This document shows positions 44,931 to 53,435 of a stretch of 64,000 bases of DNA, piece after piece. Within the stretch, counting starts at the first letter, position 1. Each line of letters starts with the position of its first letter. The position numbers were made by a program, and so were the translations under genes. A model generated the notes under the pieces. It worked only from the letters and a program-made list of their open reading frames with translations, was not told where the DNA came from and did no database searches. Source of the stretch: Pulveribacter suum (GTDB lineage: Bacteria > Pseudomonadota > Gammaproteobacteria > Burkholderiales > Burkholderiaceae_C); contig NZ_CP027792.1 in NCBI RefSeq assembly GCF_003013695.1, forward strand, positions 2,810,501-2,874,500. The letters are read 5' to 3'.

Positions 44931-44990
44931 CCTGAAACAGGAGCTGCTGGCGCTTGCTGCACAAGGGCTGAAGGCCTTTTTGGCTCCTAT
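44931..44990 (-). repeat. Dispersed two-dyad repeat, copy 7
   Basis: Minus orientation: CAGGAGCTGCTGGCGCTTG, CTGCACAAGGGCTGAAGGCC, TTTTTGGCTCC. It lies 6 bp after dctR. The T-rich end after the stem could assist termination of dctSR. Confidence 0.75.
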
Positions 44991-45061
44991 TTTCCGGCAG
45001 GCAGCGCAGGGCCTTTGCCTTCCTTTCTACAATGCCGGCACCGGCCCCCGGGCCGGTATCG

Positions 45062-45231
45062 CGTCTTCAGGGCGGGGCGAAATTCCCCACCGGCGGTAGG
45101 CGAAGCAGCGGCACCGCGCCGCGGGCTTCGCGAGCCCGCGAGCGCCCGCCGCCCCGGCCTGCCGGGGCGGCGGGGTCAGCAGATCTGGCCACACACCAGA
45201 GCCGACGGTCACAGTCCGGATGAAAGAAGAT
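45062..45231 (+). promoter_or_regulatory. FMN riboswitch (RFN element)
   Basis: All hallmark blocks are present in order: GGGCGAAATTCCCCACCGGC, GGTA, a variable GC-rich arm, AGCCCGCGAGCG, GGTCAGCAGATCTGG, CCAGAGCCGACGGTCACAG, TCCGGATGAAAGAAG. It senses FMN and lowers ribB expression. A long hairpin follows at 45249-45288 as likely expression platform. A -10-like TACAAT is at 45028-45033. Confidence 0.95.
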
Positions 45232-45248
45232 GCGCAAGCCCGTGCACG

Positions 45249-45288
45249 CCCGCGCGGCGCGGCCCTGTCACAGGGCCGTGCGCGCGGG
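45249..45288 (+). promoter_or_regulatory. GC-rich hairpin, likely riboswitch expression platform
   Basis: CGGCCCTG-TCA-CAGGGCCG with an outer CCCGCGCG / CGCGCGGG arm makes a stem of about 18 bp with one bulge and one G-T pair. It lies between the FMN aptamer and ribB. No T run follows, so control is more likely by Rho or translation than by intrinsic termination. Confidence 0.55.
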
Positions 45289-45349
45289 GGCGCGTGCGGC
45301 TGCGCGCCCCGAAAACGTCTTCTCAACCCAGTTCACGAGGAGCGTTTGC

Positions 45350-45976
45350 ATGTCTCAACCCCACAGCACCACCCCGCGCGCGCAAGAGCGCGTCGATGCC
45401 GCCCTGGCCGCCGTGCGCCAGGGCATCCCCGTCGTCTTGCTGGACGACGATGACCGCGAGAACGAGGCCGACCTGGTCGTCGCCGCCGAGCGGCTGACCG
45501 AGCAGACCATGGCCCAGCTGATCCGCGACGGCAGCGGCATCGTCTGCCTGTGCATGACCGATGAGGACCTGCGCCGCCTGGAGCTGCCGCCCATGGTGCA
45601 GCACAACGAAAGCGCCCACGGCACGGCTTTCACCGTCTCCATCGAGGCGCGCCACGGCGTGACCACGGGCGTGAGCGCGCGCGACCGGCTGGCCACGGTG
45701 CAGGCTGCCATCCAGCCGCAGGCCCGGCCCGCCGACCTGGTGCGCCCCGGCCACGTCTTTCCGCTGCGCGCGCACCCGGGCGGCGTGCGGGCGCGCCAGG
45801 GCCACACCGAGGGCACGGTGCACCTGTCGCGCCTGGCCGGCCTGCGCCCGGCCGGCGTGCTGTGCGAGCTGATGAACCCGGACGGCACCATGATGCGCGG
45901 CGCACAGGTCACGGATTACGCCAGCGCGCACGGCCTGCCGGTGCTGACCATCGCCGACCTGCTGGCCTGCGCCTGA
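45350..45976 (+). CDS. ribB: 3,4-dihydroxy-2-butanone 4-phosphate synthase
   Basis: 208 aa single-domain RibB making the four-carbon precursor of riboflavin from ribulose 5-phosphate. Conserved sites: [18 protein letters not shown] (metal), [18 protein letters not shown] in place of the usual TI.AA block, [24 protein letters not shown] (catalytic His) and [14 protein letters not shown]. The start MSQPHST is preceded by CGAGGAG. No GTP cyclohydrolase II domain is fused. Controlled by the FMN riboswitch upstream. Confidence 0.95.
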   Translation: MSQPHSTTPRAQERVDAALAAVRQGIPVVLLDDDDRENEADLVVAAERLTEQTMAQLIRDGSGIVCLCMTDEDLRRLELPPMVQHNESAHGTAFTVSIEARHGVTTGVSARDRLATVQAAIQPQARPADLVRPGHVFPLRAHPGGVRARQGHTEGTVHLSRLAGLRPAGVLCELMNPDGTMMRGAQVTDYASAHGLPVLTIADLLACA

Positions 45977-45985
45977 CGGCGCTGC

Positions 45986-46012
45986 GGCTGGAGGCCACAA
46001 CGGCCTCCAGCC
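45986..46012. terminator. Perfect hairpin between convergent ribB and the AraC gene
   Basis: GGCTGGAGGCC-ACAAC-GGCCTCCAGCC, an 11-bp perfect stem, 9 bp after ribB. Half of it belongs to the adjacent dispersed repeat. No T run on either side, so terminator function is only suggested by position. Confidence 0.4.
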
Positions 46013-46050
46013 CTTGCCTGCCAAGCGCCAGCAGCTCCCGATTGCATAGC
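45998..46050 (+). repeat. Dispersed two-dyad repeat, copy 8
   Basis: GGCCTCCAGCCCTTGCCTGC, CAAGCGCCAGCAGCTCCCG, ATTGCATAGCA. It fills the gap between ribB and the convergent AraC-family gene. Confidence 0.8.
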
Positions 46051-46052
46051 AC

Positions 46053-47066
46053 TCAGGGCGACGCTGCCTGCTGCGCCCGCCACTGCGCCGGGGTGCAGCC
46101 CGTCCAGCGCCTGAAGGCGCGCCAGAACACCGCCGGCTCGGCAAAGCCCAGGGCCTGGGCGATGTCGGCCAGGGGGCGCTGCGGCTGGGCCACGGCCTGC
46201 AGGGCGGCGTCGCGGCGCACGGCGTCCAGCAGGGCGGAAAAGCTCAGCTGCTGGGCCTGCATGCGCCGCGCCAGCGTGCGCTCGCTCAGACCCAGGGCGG
46301 CGGCGGCTTCGGCGCGCGTAGGCACGCGAGCCGGCAGCGCGGCGGCGATCCAGCTGCGCAGCTCCTGGGCCAGCGCCCGGCCCTGGCTGAGCACGGCCAG
46401 GCGCTCGGCCGCGTACTGGTGGTGCAGCCGCGCCAGCTGGGCGTCGGCCTGGGGCAGGGGCGCATCCAGCAGGGCGTTGTCCAGCAGCACGCCGCTGAAG
46501 GCCTGCTCGAAGGCGACCGGGCAGCCGAAGGCCTGGCGGTAGCCGGCCAGCGGCCCCAGCCGCGGCTGGCTGAACTGCACCTGCAGCGGGCGCACCGGCT
46601 GGCCCGTCACCCAGCGCGAGAACGCCACCACCGCCGCCAGCACCGCCTCGATCTGGTGCGGGCTGAAGGCCAGCGTGCCCTGGCGCGGGTGATAGACCAC
46701 CCAGCCGGCCTGTGCGCCGGCCATCATCTGAAAACGCCCGCCGTCGCTGATCAGGCGCTGGTACTGCTGCACCACGCCGATGGCCGCGCGCAGGCTGGGC
46801 GCGGACTGCAGCAGGTAGCTGACCACGTTGAAGCTGCCGGGCCCGACCAGCGCCCCCGCCTTCAGGCCAAAGCCCGCGTCCTGCGTGCAGTGCGCCGCCG
46901 CGCGCCACAGCCGGGTGATGTGGTCGATGGGCCAGCGCTCCAGCGCCAGCGCGTCGGCGCCCAGGCCGGCGCGGGCCAGCAGCGCGGCGCGCGGCACGCC
47001 GGCGCCTTCGGCCGCGGCCAGCACCGTGCCCACCCAGCTCATCGAAACCGTGGCCTGCAAAGTCAA
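46053..47066 (-). CDS. AraC-family regulator
   Basis: 337 aa. N-terminal domain of the Arabinose_bd (OruR/ArgR-like) type, C-terminal double helix-turn-helix with AAAALGLSERTLARRMQAQQLSFSALLDAVRR and PLADIAQALGFAEPAVFWRAFRRWTGCTPAQWR. A TTG start preceded by GGAGG is used; an ATG eight codons in lacks a ribosome-binding site. Divergent from the FAD/FMN/ThDP enzyme trio, so it probably activates that operon in response to its substrate. Confidence 0.87.
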   Translation of the reverse strand: MTLQATVSMSWVGTVLAAAEGAGVPRAALLARAGLGADALALERWPIDHITRLWRAAAHCTQDAGFGLKAGALVGPGSFNVVSYLLQSAPSLRAAIGVVQQYQRLISDGGRFQMMAGAQAGWVVYHPRQGTLAFSPHQIEAVLAAVVAFSRWVTGQPVRPLQVQFSQPRLGPLAGYRQAFGCPVAFEQAFSGVLLDNALLDAPLPQADAQLARLHHQYAAERLAVLSQGRALAQELRSWIAAALPARVPTRAEAAAALGLSERTLARRMQAQQLSFSALLDAVRRDAALQAVAQPQRPLADIAQALGFAEPAVFWRAFRRWTGCTPAQWRAQQAASP

Positions 47067-47176
47067 GGGCGCTGTCCTCCAAGGTCAACCGGGCCCGATG
47101 ATAGGCGGCTACCCTGCCGTGCAGCGCGCCGCATCCGCCCCACGCACCCCAGAGCGCGCGACAGGAGACACACCCC

Positions 47177-48802
47177 ATGGCAGCAACTTTGCAATCCGAC
47201 GTGCTGGTCGCCGGCGGCGGGCTGGCGGGCATCGTCACCGCGCTGCACTGCCTGCGCGCCGGCCAGCGCGTGACGCTGGTGGACCGCGACACCCCCGAGC
47301 GCCTGGGCGGCCTGGCGCTGTGGGCCTTTGGCGGCATGGCCCTGGTGGGCACGCCGCTGCAGGCGCGCATGAAGATCCCCGACACGCCCGACAAAGCCCT
47401 GGCCGACTGGGTCCGCTTTGGCGAACTGGGCCCCGGCGACGGGGCCGCGCTGCAGTGGGCGCGCCGCTACGTGGAGCGCTCGCGCGCCGACGTGTACGAA
47501 TGGCTGCTGGCCCACGGCCTGAAATTCATGCCGGCGGTGAACTGGGTCGAGCGCGGGCGCTTCGGCGAAGGCAACCGGCTGCCGCGCTACCACATCGTCT
47601 GGGGCACCGCGCGCGAGCTGACGCGGCGCATGATCGCCGCCCTGCGCGAGGCCGACGCCGGCAGCGGCCGCCTCACCCTGCTGCACCGCCACCGGGTGAC
47701 GGCCATCGAGCACGCAGCCGGGCGCGTGGCCGGGCTGCACGTGACCGACGAGGACACCGGGGCCCAGCAGCGCCTGCAGGCCCCCGTGGTGGTGCTGGCC
47801 ATGGGCGGCATCAACGGCAGCCATGAGCGCACGCGCGCCCACTGGCCGGCGGGCCGCCCGCTGCCGGCCGCCATGCTCAACGGCGCCCACCCCTATGCCG
47901 ACGGCGCGCTGCACCAGCAGGCGGCGGCGCTGGGCGGCGCGCTGCGCAATACCGGCGAGATGTGGAACTACGCCGCCGGCTTTCCCCACCCGCAGCCGCA
48001 CTTCGAAGGCCACGGCCTGTCGGCCATTCCGGCGAAGTCGGCGCTGTGGCTGAACCACCGGGGCGAGCGCATCGGCCCCGAGCCGCTGGTCACCGGCTTT
48101 GACACCCACTGGCTGTGCCAGCGCGTGGCCGAGCAAGACCAGCCCTGGACCTGGCACCTCCTGAACTGGCGCATCGCGGCCAAGGAGTTCGCCATCTCCG
48201 GCGCCGAGCACAACCAGCGCATCCGCGACCGGCAGTTCCCCCTGTTCATCAAGGAAACGCTGCTGGGCAACCACCGCCTGGTGCGCCAGATGCAGCAGGA
48301 CAGCCCGCACTTCCTGGTGGATGACACCCTGGCCGGGCTGGCGGCCAAGATGAACCAGCTCACCGGCACGCCCCACGTGCGGCCCGAAGTGCTGCAGGCC
48401 ACAGCCGACGCCTTCGACGCCAACTTCGCCGCCGGCGGCACGCTCCGCCTGCACGACGACGACCAGATCCGCCGCATCCTGCACGCACGCCAGTGGGGCC
48501 CGGACAAGCTGCGCACCTGCGCGCCGGCGCCGCTGCAGCAAAAAGGCGCCGGCCCCTTCATCGCCATCCACATGCAGCTGATCACCCGCAAGAGCCTGGG
48601 CGGCCTGGCCACCGACCTGCAAAGCCGCGTGCTGGATGGCGCCAACGCAGCGATCGACGGGCTGTACTGCGTGGGCGAGGCAGCGGGCTTTGGCGGCGGC
48701 GGCGCCAGCGGCCGCCGCTCGCTGGAGGGCACCTTCCTGCCCGGCTGCATCCTGACGGCGCACGCCGCCGCAGCCTCCATCACCGGCAGGGCTGCGCCAT
48801 GA
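47177..48802 (+). CDS. FAD-binding dehydrogenase (fumarate reductase/ketosteroid dehydrogenase-like)
   Basis: 541 aa. FAD motif VLVAGGGLAGIVTALHCLRAGQRVTLVD, mid-protein AMGGINGSHE, and C-terminal GLYCVGEAAGFGGGGASGRRSLEGTFLPGCILTA, typical of the flavoprotein family that contains ketosteroid dehydrogenases and fumarate-reductase-like enzymes. AGGAG before the ATG. First gene of a three-gene operon with ATGA coupling to the next. The substrate is unknown; a desaturation or C-H oxidation next to a carboxylate is plausible. Confidence 0.85.
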   Translation: MAATLQSDVLVAGGGLAGIVTALHCLRAGQRVTLVDRDTPERLGGLALWAFGGMALVGTPLQARMKIPDTPDKALADWVRFGELGPGDGAALQWARRYVERSRADVYEWLLAHGLKFMPAVNWVERGRFGEGNRLPRYHIVWGTARELTRRMIAALREADAGSGRLTLLHRHRVTAIEHAAGRVAGLHVTDEDTGAQQRLQAPVVVLAMGGINGSHERTRAHWPAGRPLPAAMLNGAHPYADGALHQQAAALGGALRNTGEMWNYAAGFPHPQPHFEGHGLSAIPAKSALWLNHRGERIGPEPLVTGFDTHWLCQRVAEQDQPWTWHLLNWRIAAKEFAISGAEHNQRIRDRQFPLFIKETLLGNHRLVRQMQQDSPHFLVDDTLAGLAAKMNQLTGTPHVRPEVLQATADAFDANFAAGGTLRLHDDDQIRRILHARQWGPDKLRTCAPAPLQQKGAGPFIAIHMQLITRKSLGGLATDLQSRVLDGANAAIDGLYCVGEAAGFGGGGASGRRSLEGTFLPGCILTAHAAAASITGRAAP

Positions 48803-49980
48803 GCGGCCTGCAGTTTCCCGCCACCGCGCAGGACTGGCGCGCGCAGGCCCGCGGCCGCCTGCCGCGCTTTCTGTTCGACTACCTGGACGGCGGCGCCGGC
48901 GACGAGCGCACGCTGGCCGCCAACGTGCAGGCCTGGGGCCAGGCCACGCTGCGCCAGCGCGTGCTGGTGGACGTGAGCCAGGTGGACACGCGCACCCGCC
49001 TGGCCGGGCAGGACTGCGCCCTGCCGCTGGCGCTGGCGCCCGTGGGCCTGGCCGGCATGATGGCGCGCCGGGGCGAGGCCCAGGCCCTGCGCGCGGCCAG
49101 CGGCGCGCAGGTGCCCTTCACCCTGTCCACCGTGGGCATCTGCGGGCTGAATGAAGTGTGCGCCGCGGCCCCGGCCGGCGCGCCGCCGCCGTGGTTCCAG
49201 CTGTACATGCTGCGCGACCGCGGCGCCGTGCGCGCCCTGCTGGAGCAGGCCTGGCAGGCCGGCTGCCGCACCCTGGTCTTCACCGTGGACCTACCCCTGC
49301 CCGGCATGCGCCAGCGCGACGTGCGCAACGGCATGGCCCACCGGGGCGCGCGCGCGGCGCTGCTGCGCGCATCGCAGCTGCTGGCGCGCCCCGGCTGGGT
49401 GTGGGACGTGGCGCTGCGCGGCAAGCCGCTGTCCTTTGGCAGCCTGGCCAGCCAGGTGCCCGGCGGGCGCGACCTGAACGCCTTCAAGGCCTGGGTGGAC
49501 GCGCAGTTCGACCCGTCCGTGACCTGGCAGGACATCGACTGGCTGCGCACGCAGTGGCGCGGGCGGCTGCTGCTCAAGGGCCTGCTGGACGTGCAGGACG
49601 CGCGCGCCGCCGCGGCGGCCGGGGCCGAGGGCATCGTCGTGTCCAACCACGGCGGGCGCCAGCTCGACGGCGTGGCCGCCACGGCCGAGGTGCTGCCGGC
49701 CATCGCCCGCGCCGTGGGCGGCCAGCTGGAGGTGCTGGTCGATGGCGGCGTGCGCAGCGGCACCGACCTGTTTCGCGCCCTGGCCCTGGGCGCGCGCGGC
49801 GTGCTGATCGGGCGGCCGTGGGTCTGGGCGCTGGCCGCAGGCGGCGAGGCCGGCGTGCGCCAGCTGCTGGCGGCCTGGCAGCGCGAGCTGCTGCTGGCCA
49901 TGACGCTCACCGGCGTCACGCGCGTGGCCGATATCGGCCCGGAACAGCTGGACCGGGTTTCAAGCCAGATCAGGCCCTAG
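48799..49980 (+). CDS. FMN-dependent alpha-hydroxy-acid dehydrogenase (second copy)
   Basis: 393 aa paralogue of the enzyme at 3.2-4.4 kb: LAPVGLAGMMARRGE, WFQLYMLRDRG, catalytic VVSNHGGRQLDG, DGGVRSGTDLFRALALGARGVLIGRPW. Coupled by ATGA to the FAD dehydrogenase and followed by a ThDP enzyme, the order seen in mandelate-type pathways (2-hydroxyacid to 2-oxoacid to aldehyde). The last codons and stop (SSQIRP) are supplied by a dispersed-repeat copy, so the C terminus may be non-ancestral. Confidence 0.88.
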   Translation: MSGLQFPATAQDWRAQARGRLPRFLFDYLDGGAGDERTLAANVQAWGQATLRQRVLVDVSQVDTRTRLAGQDCALPLALAPVGLAGMMARRGEAQALRAASGAQVPFTLSTVGICGLNEVCAAAPAGAPPPWFQLYMLRDRGAVRALLEQAWQAGCRTLVFTVDLPLPGMRQRDVRNGMAHRGARAALLRASQLLARPGWVWDVALRGKPLSFGSLASQVPGGRDLNAFKAWVDAQFDPSVTWQDIDWLRTQWRGRLLLKGLLDVQDARAAAAAGAEGIVVSNHGGRQLDGVAATAEVLPAIARAVGGQLEVLVDGGVRSGTDLFRALALGARGVLIGRPWVWALAAGGEAGVRQLLAAWQRELLLAMTLTGVTRVADIGPEQLDRVSSQIRP

Positions 49981-50020
49981 CCCTTATGGGGAAAGCGCCA
50001 GCAGCTATTGAATCAATAGC
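49962..50020 (+). repeat. Dispersed two-dyad repeat, copy 9 (supplies a stop codon)
   Basis: CAAGCCAGATCAGGCCCTAG, CCCTTATGGGGAAAGCGCC, AGCAGCTATTGAATCAATAG, C. The second dyad GCTATTGA / TCAATAGC is perfect. The TAG within its left part is the stop of the upstream gene. Confidence 0.85.
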
Positions 50021-50053
50021 ATCCAACCCATCCCGAACGTGAGGAGTTCCACC

Positions 50054-51712
50054 ATGAACGGCGCACAAGCCCTGCTCAAGACCCTGGCCGACGCGGGCAT
50101 CGAGGTCTGCTTCACCAACCCCGGCACCAGCGAAATGCACTTCGTCGCCGCGCTCGATACCGAGCCGCGCATGCGCGCCGTGCTGGCCCTGTTCGAGGGC
50201 GTGGCCACCGGCGCGGCCGACGGCTACGCCCGCATGGCCGGCAAGCCCGCCGCCACGCTGTTGCACCTGGGCTGCGGCTTGGGCAACGGCCTGGCCAACC
50301 TGCACAACGCCCGCAAGGGCAAGGTGCCGGTGCTCAACATCGTGGGCGACCACGCCACGCACCACGTGCAGTACGACGCCCAGCTGCAGTCCGACATCGA
50401 GACCGTGGCGCGCAACGTCTCGCCGCAGTTCGTGCGCACCAGCGCCAGCACCGCCGCCCTGTGCCAGGACGCGGTGGACGCCATCGCCGCCTGCATGGGC
50501 CCGCCCGGCGGCGTGGCCACGCTGGTGCTGCCGGCCGATGTGTCGTGGGGGCCGGGCGGCGTTCCGCAAGCCTGCACGCCGCCCCCGGCCGCGCCCGCCG
50601 CGCCCCCTGAGCGCGTGCAGGCCATCGCCCAGGCGCTGGCGGCCAGCGGCAGGAAAACCGCCTTCTTGCTCGGCACGCGCGCGCTGCGCGCTGGCCTGCT
50701 GGAGCCGCTGTCGCGCATCGCCCAGCACACCGGCGCGCGGCTGCTGGCCGAGGTCTTCCCGGCGCGCATGGAGCGCGGCGCCGGCCTGCCGCACGTGGAG
50801 CGCATCGCCTATCTGGCCGAGCTGGCCTCGGTGCAGCTCACGGGCGTGGAACACCTGGTGCTGGTGGACGCCAAGTCGCCCGTGTCCTTCTTCGCCTACC
50901 CGGGCAAGAAAAGCGACCTGCTGCCCGCCGGCTGCCAGTTGCACACCCTGGCCGCCGCCGACGAGGACGTGGCCGCCAGCGTTCAGCGCCTGCTGCAGGC
51001 GGTGGGCGCGCAGGCCGCGGCGCCTCTGCTGCAGGCGCCCAGGCGCCCCGACCGCCCGCAGGGCAAGTTCACCGCCGACAAGGTCTGCAAGGCCATCGGC
51101 CACCTGCTGCCCGAGCGGGCCATCATCGTGGACGAGGCGCAGACCAGCGGCATCATGCTGGCGATGTTCACCGCCGGCAGCCCGCGCCACGACGTGCTGG
51201 CGCTCACCGGCGGCGCCATCGGCCAGGCCCTGCCCTGCGCCGTGGGCGCGGCCATCGCCTGCCCCGAGCGCAAGGTGCTGGCCCTGTCGGGCGACGGCTC
51301 GGCCATGTACACGCTGCAGGCGCTGTGGACCATGGCGCGCGAAAAGCTCGACGTGGTCACCGTCATCTTCAACAACGGCTCCTACGCCATCCTGAACGTG
51401 GAGCTGCAGCGCGTGGGCGCCGCGGGCGCGGGCAAGAAGGCCCACGACCAGCTGGACATCGGCACGCCGGCGCTGGACTTCGTGCGCCTGGCCGGCGGCA
51501 TGGGCGTGGCCGCCACGCGCGCCACCACCACCGAAGGCTTCACCGCCGCGCTGGAGCACGCCCTGCGCACCCCCGGGCCGCACCTGATCGAGGCCGTGGT
51601 GCCGCCCACCCTGACCGGGCTGAAGCTGCGCGTGCTGCCGCACCTGCTGGGCTCGCTGGCCCGGTTGCCGCGGCCGCTGGCGGCGGCGCTCAAGCGCAGC
51701 ATCGCGCCTTGA
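50054..51712 (+). CDS. Thiamine-diphosphate enzyme (benzoylformate decarboxylase/acetolactate synthase-like)
   Basis: 552 aa. Conserved Glu48 (ALFEGVATGAADGYARM) activates ThDP; LSGDGSAMYTLQALWTMAREKLDVVTVIFNN is the GDG-N ThDP/Mg motif. Ser26 and His71 fall where benzoylformate decarboxylase has Ser26 and His70, but no equivalent of its second active-site His is evident. Third gene of the AraC-controlled trio; it would decarboxylate the 2-oxoacid made by the preceding dehydrogenase. GAGGAG lies before the ATG. No aldehyde dehydrogenase is adjacent. Confidence 0.85.
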   Translation: MNGAQALLKTLADAGIEVCFTNPGTSEMHFVAALDTEPRMRAVLALFEGVATGAADGYARMAGKPAATLLHLGCGLGNGLANLHNARKGKVPVLNIVGDHATHHVQYDAQLQSDIETVARNVSPQFVRTSASTAALCQDAVDAIAACMGPPGGVATLVLPADVSWGPGGVPQACTPPPAAPAAPPERVQAIAQALAASGRKTAFLLGTRALRAGLLEPLSRIAQHTGARLLAEVFPARMERGAGLPHVERIAYLAELASVQLTGVEHLVLVDAKSPVSFFAYPGKKSDLLPAGCQLHTLAAADEDVAASVQRLLQAVGAQAAAPLLQAPRRPDRPQGKFTADKVCKAIGHLLPERAIIVDEAQTSGIMLAMFTAGSPRHDVLALTGGAIGQALPCAVGAAIACPERKVLALSGDGSAMYTLQALWTMAREKLDVVTVIFNNGSYAILNVELQRVGAAGAGKKAHDQLDIGTPALDFVRLAGGMGVAATRATTTEGFTAALEHALRTPGPHLIEAVVPPTLTGLKLRVLPHLLGSLARLPRPLAAALKRSIAP

Positions 51713-51718
51713 AGGACG

Positions 51719-52216
51719 CTACGGCCCGTCGTGCAGCCGCTCGCTGGAGCCGCTGCGCAGCACCTGGCCGGCGGCGTCGAAGACCACGGTGAAGACCATC
51801 TCGCGGCCCGGCCCGTCGCTCCAGTACCAGTCCCACTCGGTCTGCTGCTTCAGGTCGTAGGTGGTGCGCTTGGCCGGGCGGCCCAGCAGGCGGCGCACCT
51901 CGTCTTCGTGCATGCCGGGGCGCACCCGGGCGAAGTGGTGCGGCGCCAGCACCTGCACCAGGGCGCTCATGCGCCCGTCGGTGCCGATGGTGATCATGTA
52001 GTTGCGCCGCCCGGCCGGCTGGCGGTTGTATTCCAGCGTGCGGGCGCCGCCGTCTTCGGGCCAGACGCGGTCGGGCTCGCCGAAGCGCTCGCGCACCTGG
52101 CTTTCGGTGGACACGCCTTCCTCCAGCTCGCGGATGCGCTGGTCGTCGCAGCCGGCCAGCGCCAGCAGGGCCAGCGCTGCCGCGCCCAGGGACTTGATCC
52201 AGTGTGGTGTGCTCAT
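51719..52216 (-). CDS. BamE/OmlA-like lipoprotein
   Basis: 165 aa: lipoprotein signal MSTPHWIKSLGAAALALLALAGC with lipobox LAGC, then two SmpA/OmlA-type repeats (VSTESQVRERFGEPDRVW and GMHEDEVRRLLGRPAKRTTYDLKQQTEWDWYW). Such proteins stabilise outer-membrane assembly. It differs from classical BamE by having the repeat twice, so it is probably a paralogue. The gene converges on the ThDP gene 6 bp away. Confidence 0.83.
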   Translation of the reverse strand: MSTPHWIKSLGAAALALLALAGCDDQRIRELEEGVSTESQVRERFGEPDRVWPEDGGARTLEYNRQPAGRRNYMITIGTDGRMSALVQVLAPHHFARVRPGMHEDEVRRLLGRPAKRTTYDLKQQTEWDWYWSDGPGREMVFTVVFDAAGQVLRSGSSERLHDGP

Positions 52217-52312
52217 GCGGTGATCGGTGCTTGGGGGCCGGGCCCGATAGAATGCCCGGCTGCCGAGAATGTAGCTTCCCCGGGCGTCCCTGCCGTATCT
52301 GCCGTACCTGCC

Positions 52313-52516
52313 ATGTCCTTCTTTCGCCGTCCCGACTACCAATCCGACACCACGCAGTTCATCGAAAAGCTCAAGGCCAGCCGCCCCGAGCTGGACGCCC
52401 AGCAGCAGGCCGGGCGCGCGCTGCTGTGGGACAAGCAGGTGGACCGCAGCGTCTGGGACGAGTACCGCGCCGCCGGTGTGTCCCAGCAGCCCTACGTGTA
52501 CCAGACGCGCAGCTGA
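52313..52516 (+). CDS. DUF3460 small protein
   Basis: 67 aa: MSFFRRPDYQSDTTQFIEKL, then KASRPELDAQQQAGRALLWDKQVDR, ending VSQQPYVYQT. This matches DUF3460, short betaproteobacterial proteins of unknown function commonly found just upstream of scpA. No signal peptide or metal motif. Divergent from the lipoprotein gene. Confidence 0.88.
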   Translation: MSFFRRPDYQSDTTQFIEKLKASRPELDAQQQAGRALLWDKQVDRSVWDEYRAAGVSQQPYVYQTRS

Positions 52517-52542
52517 GCGGCGGCGCGCCCCGGCGCTGCCCA

Positions 52543-52610
52543 TATCAACTGCCAAAACAGGCTCTAACGCCCGCCAGTCCTGCGCTGGCAGCTACTGAAA
52601 CAATAGCAAA
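52543..52610 (+). repeat. Dispersed two-dyad repeat, copy 10
   Basis: AAAACAGGCTCTAACGCCC, GCCAGTCCTGCGCTGGCAGC, TACTGAAACAATAGCAAA. It occupies the DUF3460-scpA junction and ends 3 bp before the scpA ATG, so it forms the scpA ribosome-binding region, which lacks a good Shine-Dalgarno sequence. Confidence 0.85.
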
Positions 52611-52613
52611 CGA

Positions 52614-53435
52614 ATGGCCGAGCCCACCGACAGCCTGATGCCCGGCCAGGTGGACGCGGTGGCGCTGGCGCGCCTGTACGGCGAGCCGCTGTTCGCCCTG
52701 CCGCAGGACTTGTACATCCCGCCCGATGCGCTGCAGGTCTTCCTGGAGGCCTTCGAGGGCCCGCTGGACCTGCTGCTGTACCTGATCCGCAAGCAAAACT
52801 TCAACATCCTGGACATCCCGATGCTGGATGTCACGCGCCAGTACCTGGGCTACGTGGACGAGATCCGCAGCCGCAACCTGGAGCTGGCGGCCGAATACCT
52901 GTTGATGGCGGCCATGCTCATCGAGATCAAGTCGCGCATGCTGCTGCCTGCGCGCCGCCAGGAGGGCCAGGAGGAGGCCGAGGACCCGCGCGCCGAGCTG
53001 GTGCGCCGCCTGCTCGAATACGAGCAGATCAAGCTGGCCGCGCACCAGCTGGGCGCCCTGCCCCAGTACGGGCGCGACTTTCTGCCGGCGCGCGTGCATA
53101 TCGAGCAGGGCAGCCGGACGCGCTTTCCCGACGTCAGCGTGCAGGAGCTGCAGCAGGCCCTGCAGGCCGTGCTGCGGCGCGCCCGGCTGGTGCAGCACCA
53201 CCGCATCACGCGCGAGGAGCTGTCGGTGCGCGAATACATGAGCCACGTGCTCAAGGCCCTGCAGGGCCGGCGCTTCGTGCTGCTGGAAGACCTGTTCGAG
53301 CCTGCCCGCGGCGCCACCGTGTTGGTCGTCACCTTCATCGCTCTGCTGGAGCTGGCCAAGGAGACGCTGGTGGAGATCACCCAGGCCGAGGCCTTCGCCC
53401 CGATCTACGTGCGCCTGGCCTACACGCCGGTCTGA
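52614..53435 (+). CDS. scpA: Segregation and condensation protein A
   Basis: 273 aa kleisin of the Smc-ScpAB condensin. FEGPLDLLLYLIRKQNFNILDIPMLDVTRQYLGYV and LAAEYLLMAAMLIEIKSRMLLP are the N-terminal Smc-binding part; the C-terminal winged helix is FIALLELAKETLVEITQAEAFAPIYV. It ends 16 bp inside the convergent CbiX gene. No scpB or smc in the window. Confidence 0.95.
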   Translation: MAEPTDSLMPGQVDAVALARLYGEPLFALPQDLYIPPDALQVFLEAFEGPLDLLLYLIRKQNFNILDIPMLDVTRQYLGYVDEIRSRNLELAAEYLLMAAMLIEIKSRMLLPARRQEGQEEAEDPRAELVRRLLEYEQIKLAAHQLGALPQYGRDFLPARVHIEQGSRTRFPDVSVQELQQALQAVLRRARLVQHHRITREELSVREYMSHVLKALQGRRFVLLEDLFEPARGATVLVVTFIALLELAKETLVEITQAEAFAPIYVRLAYTPV

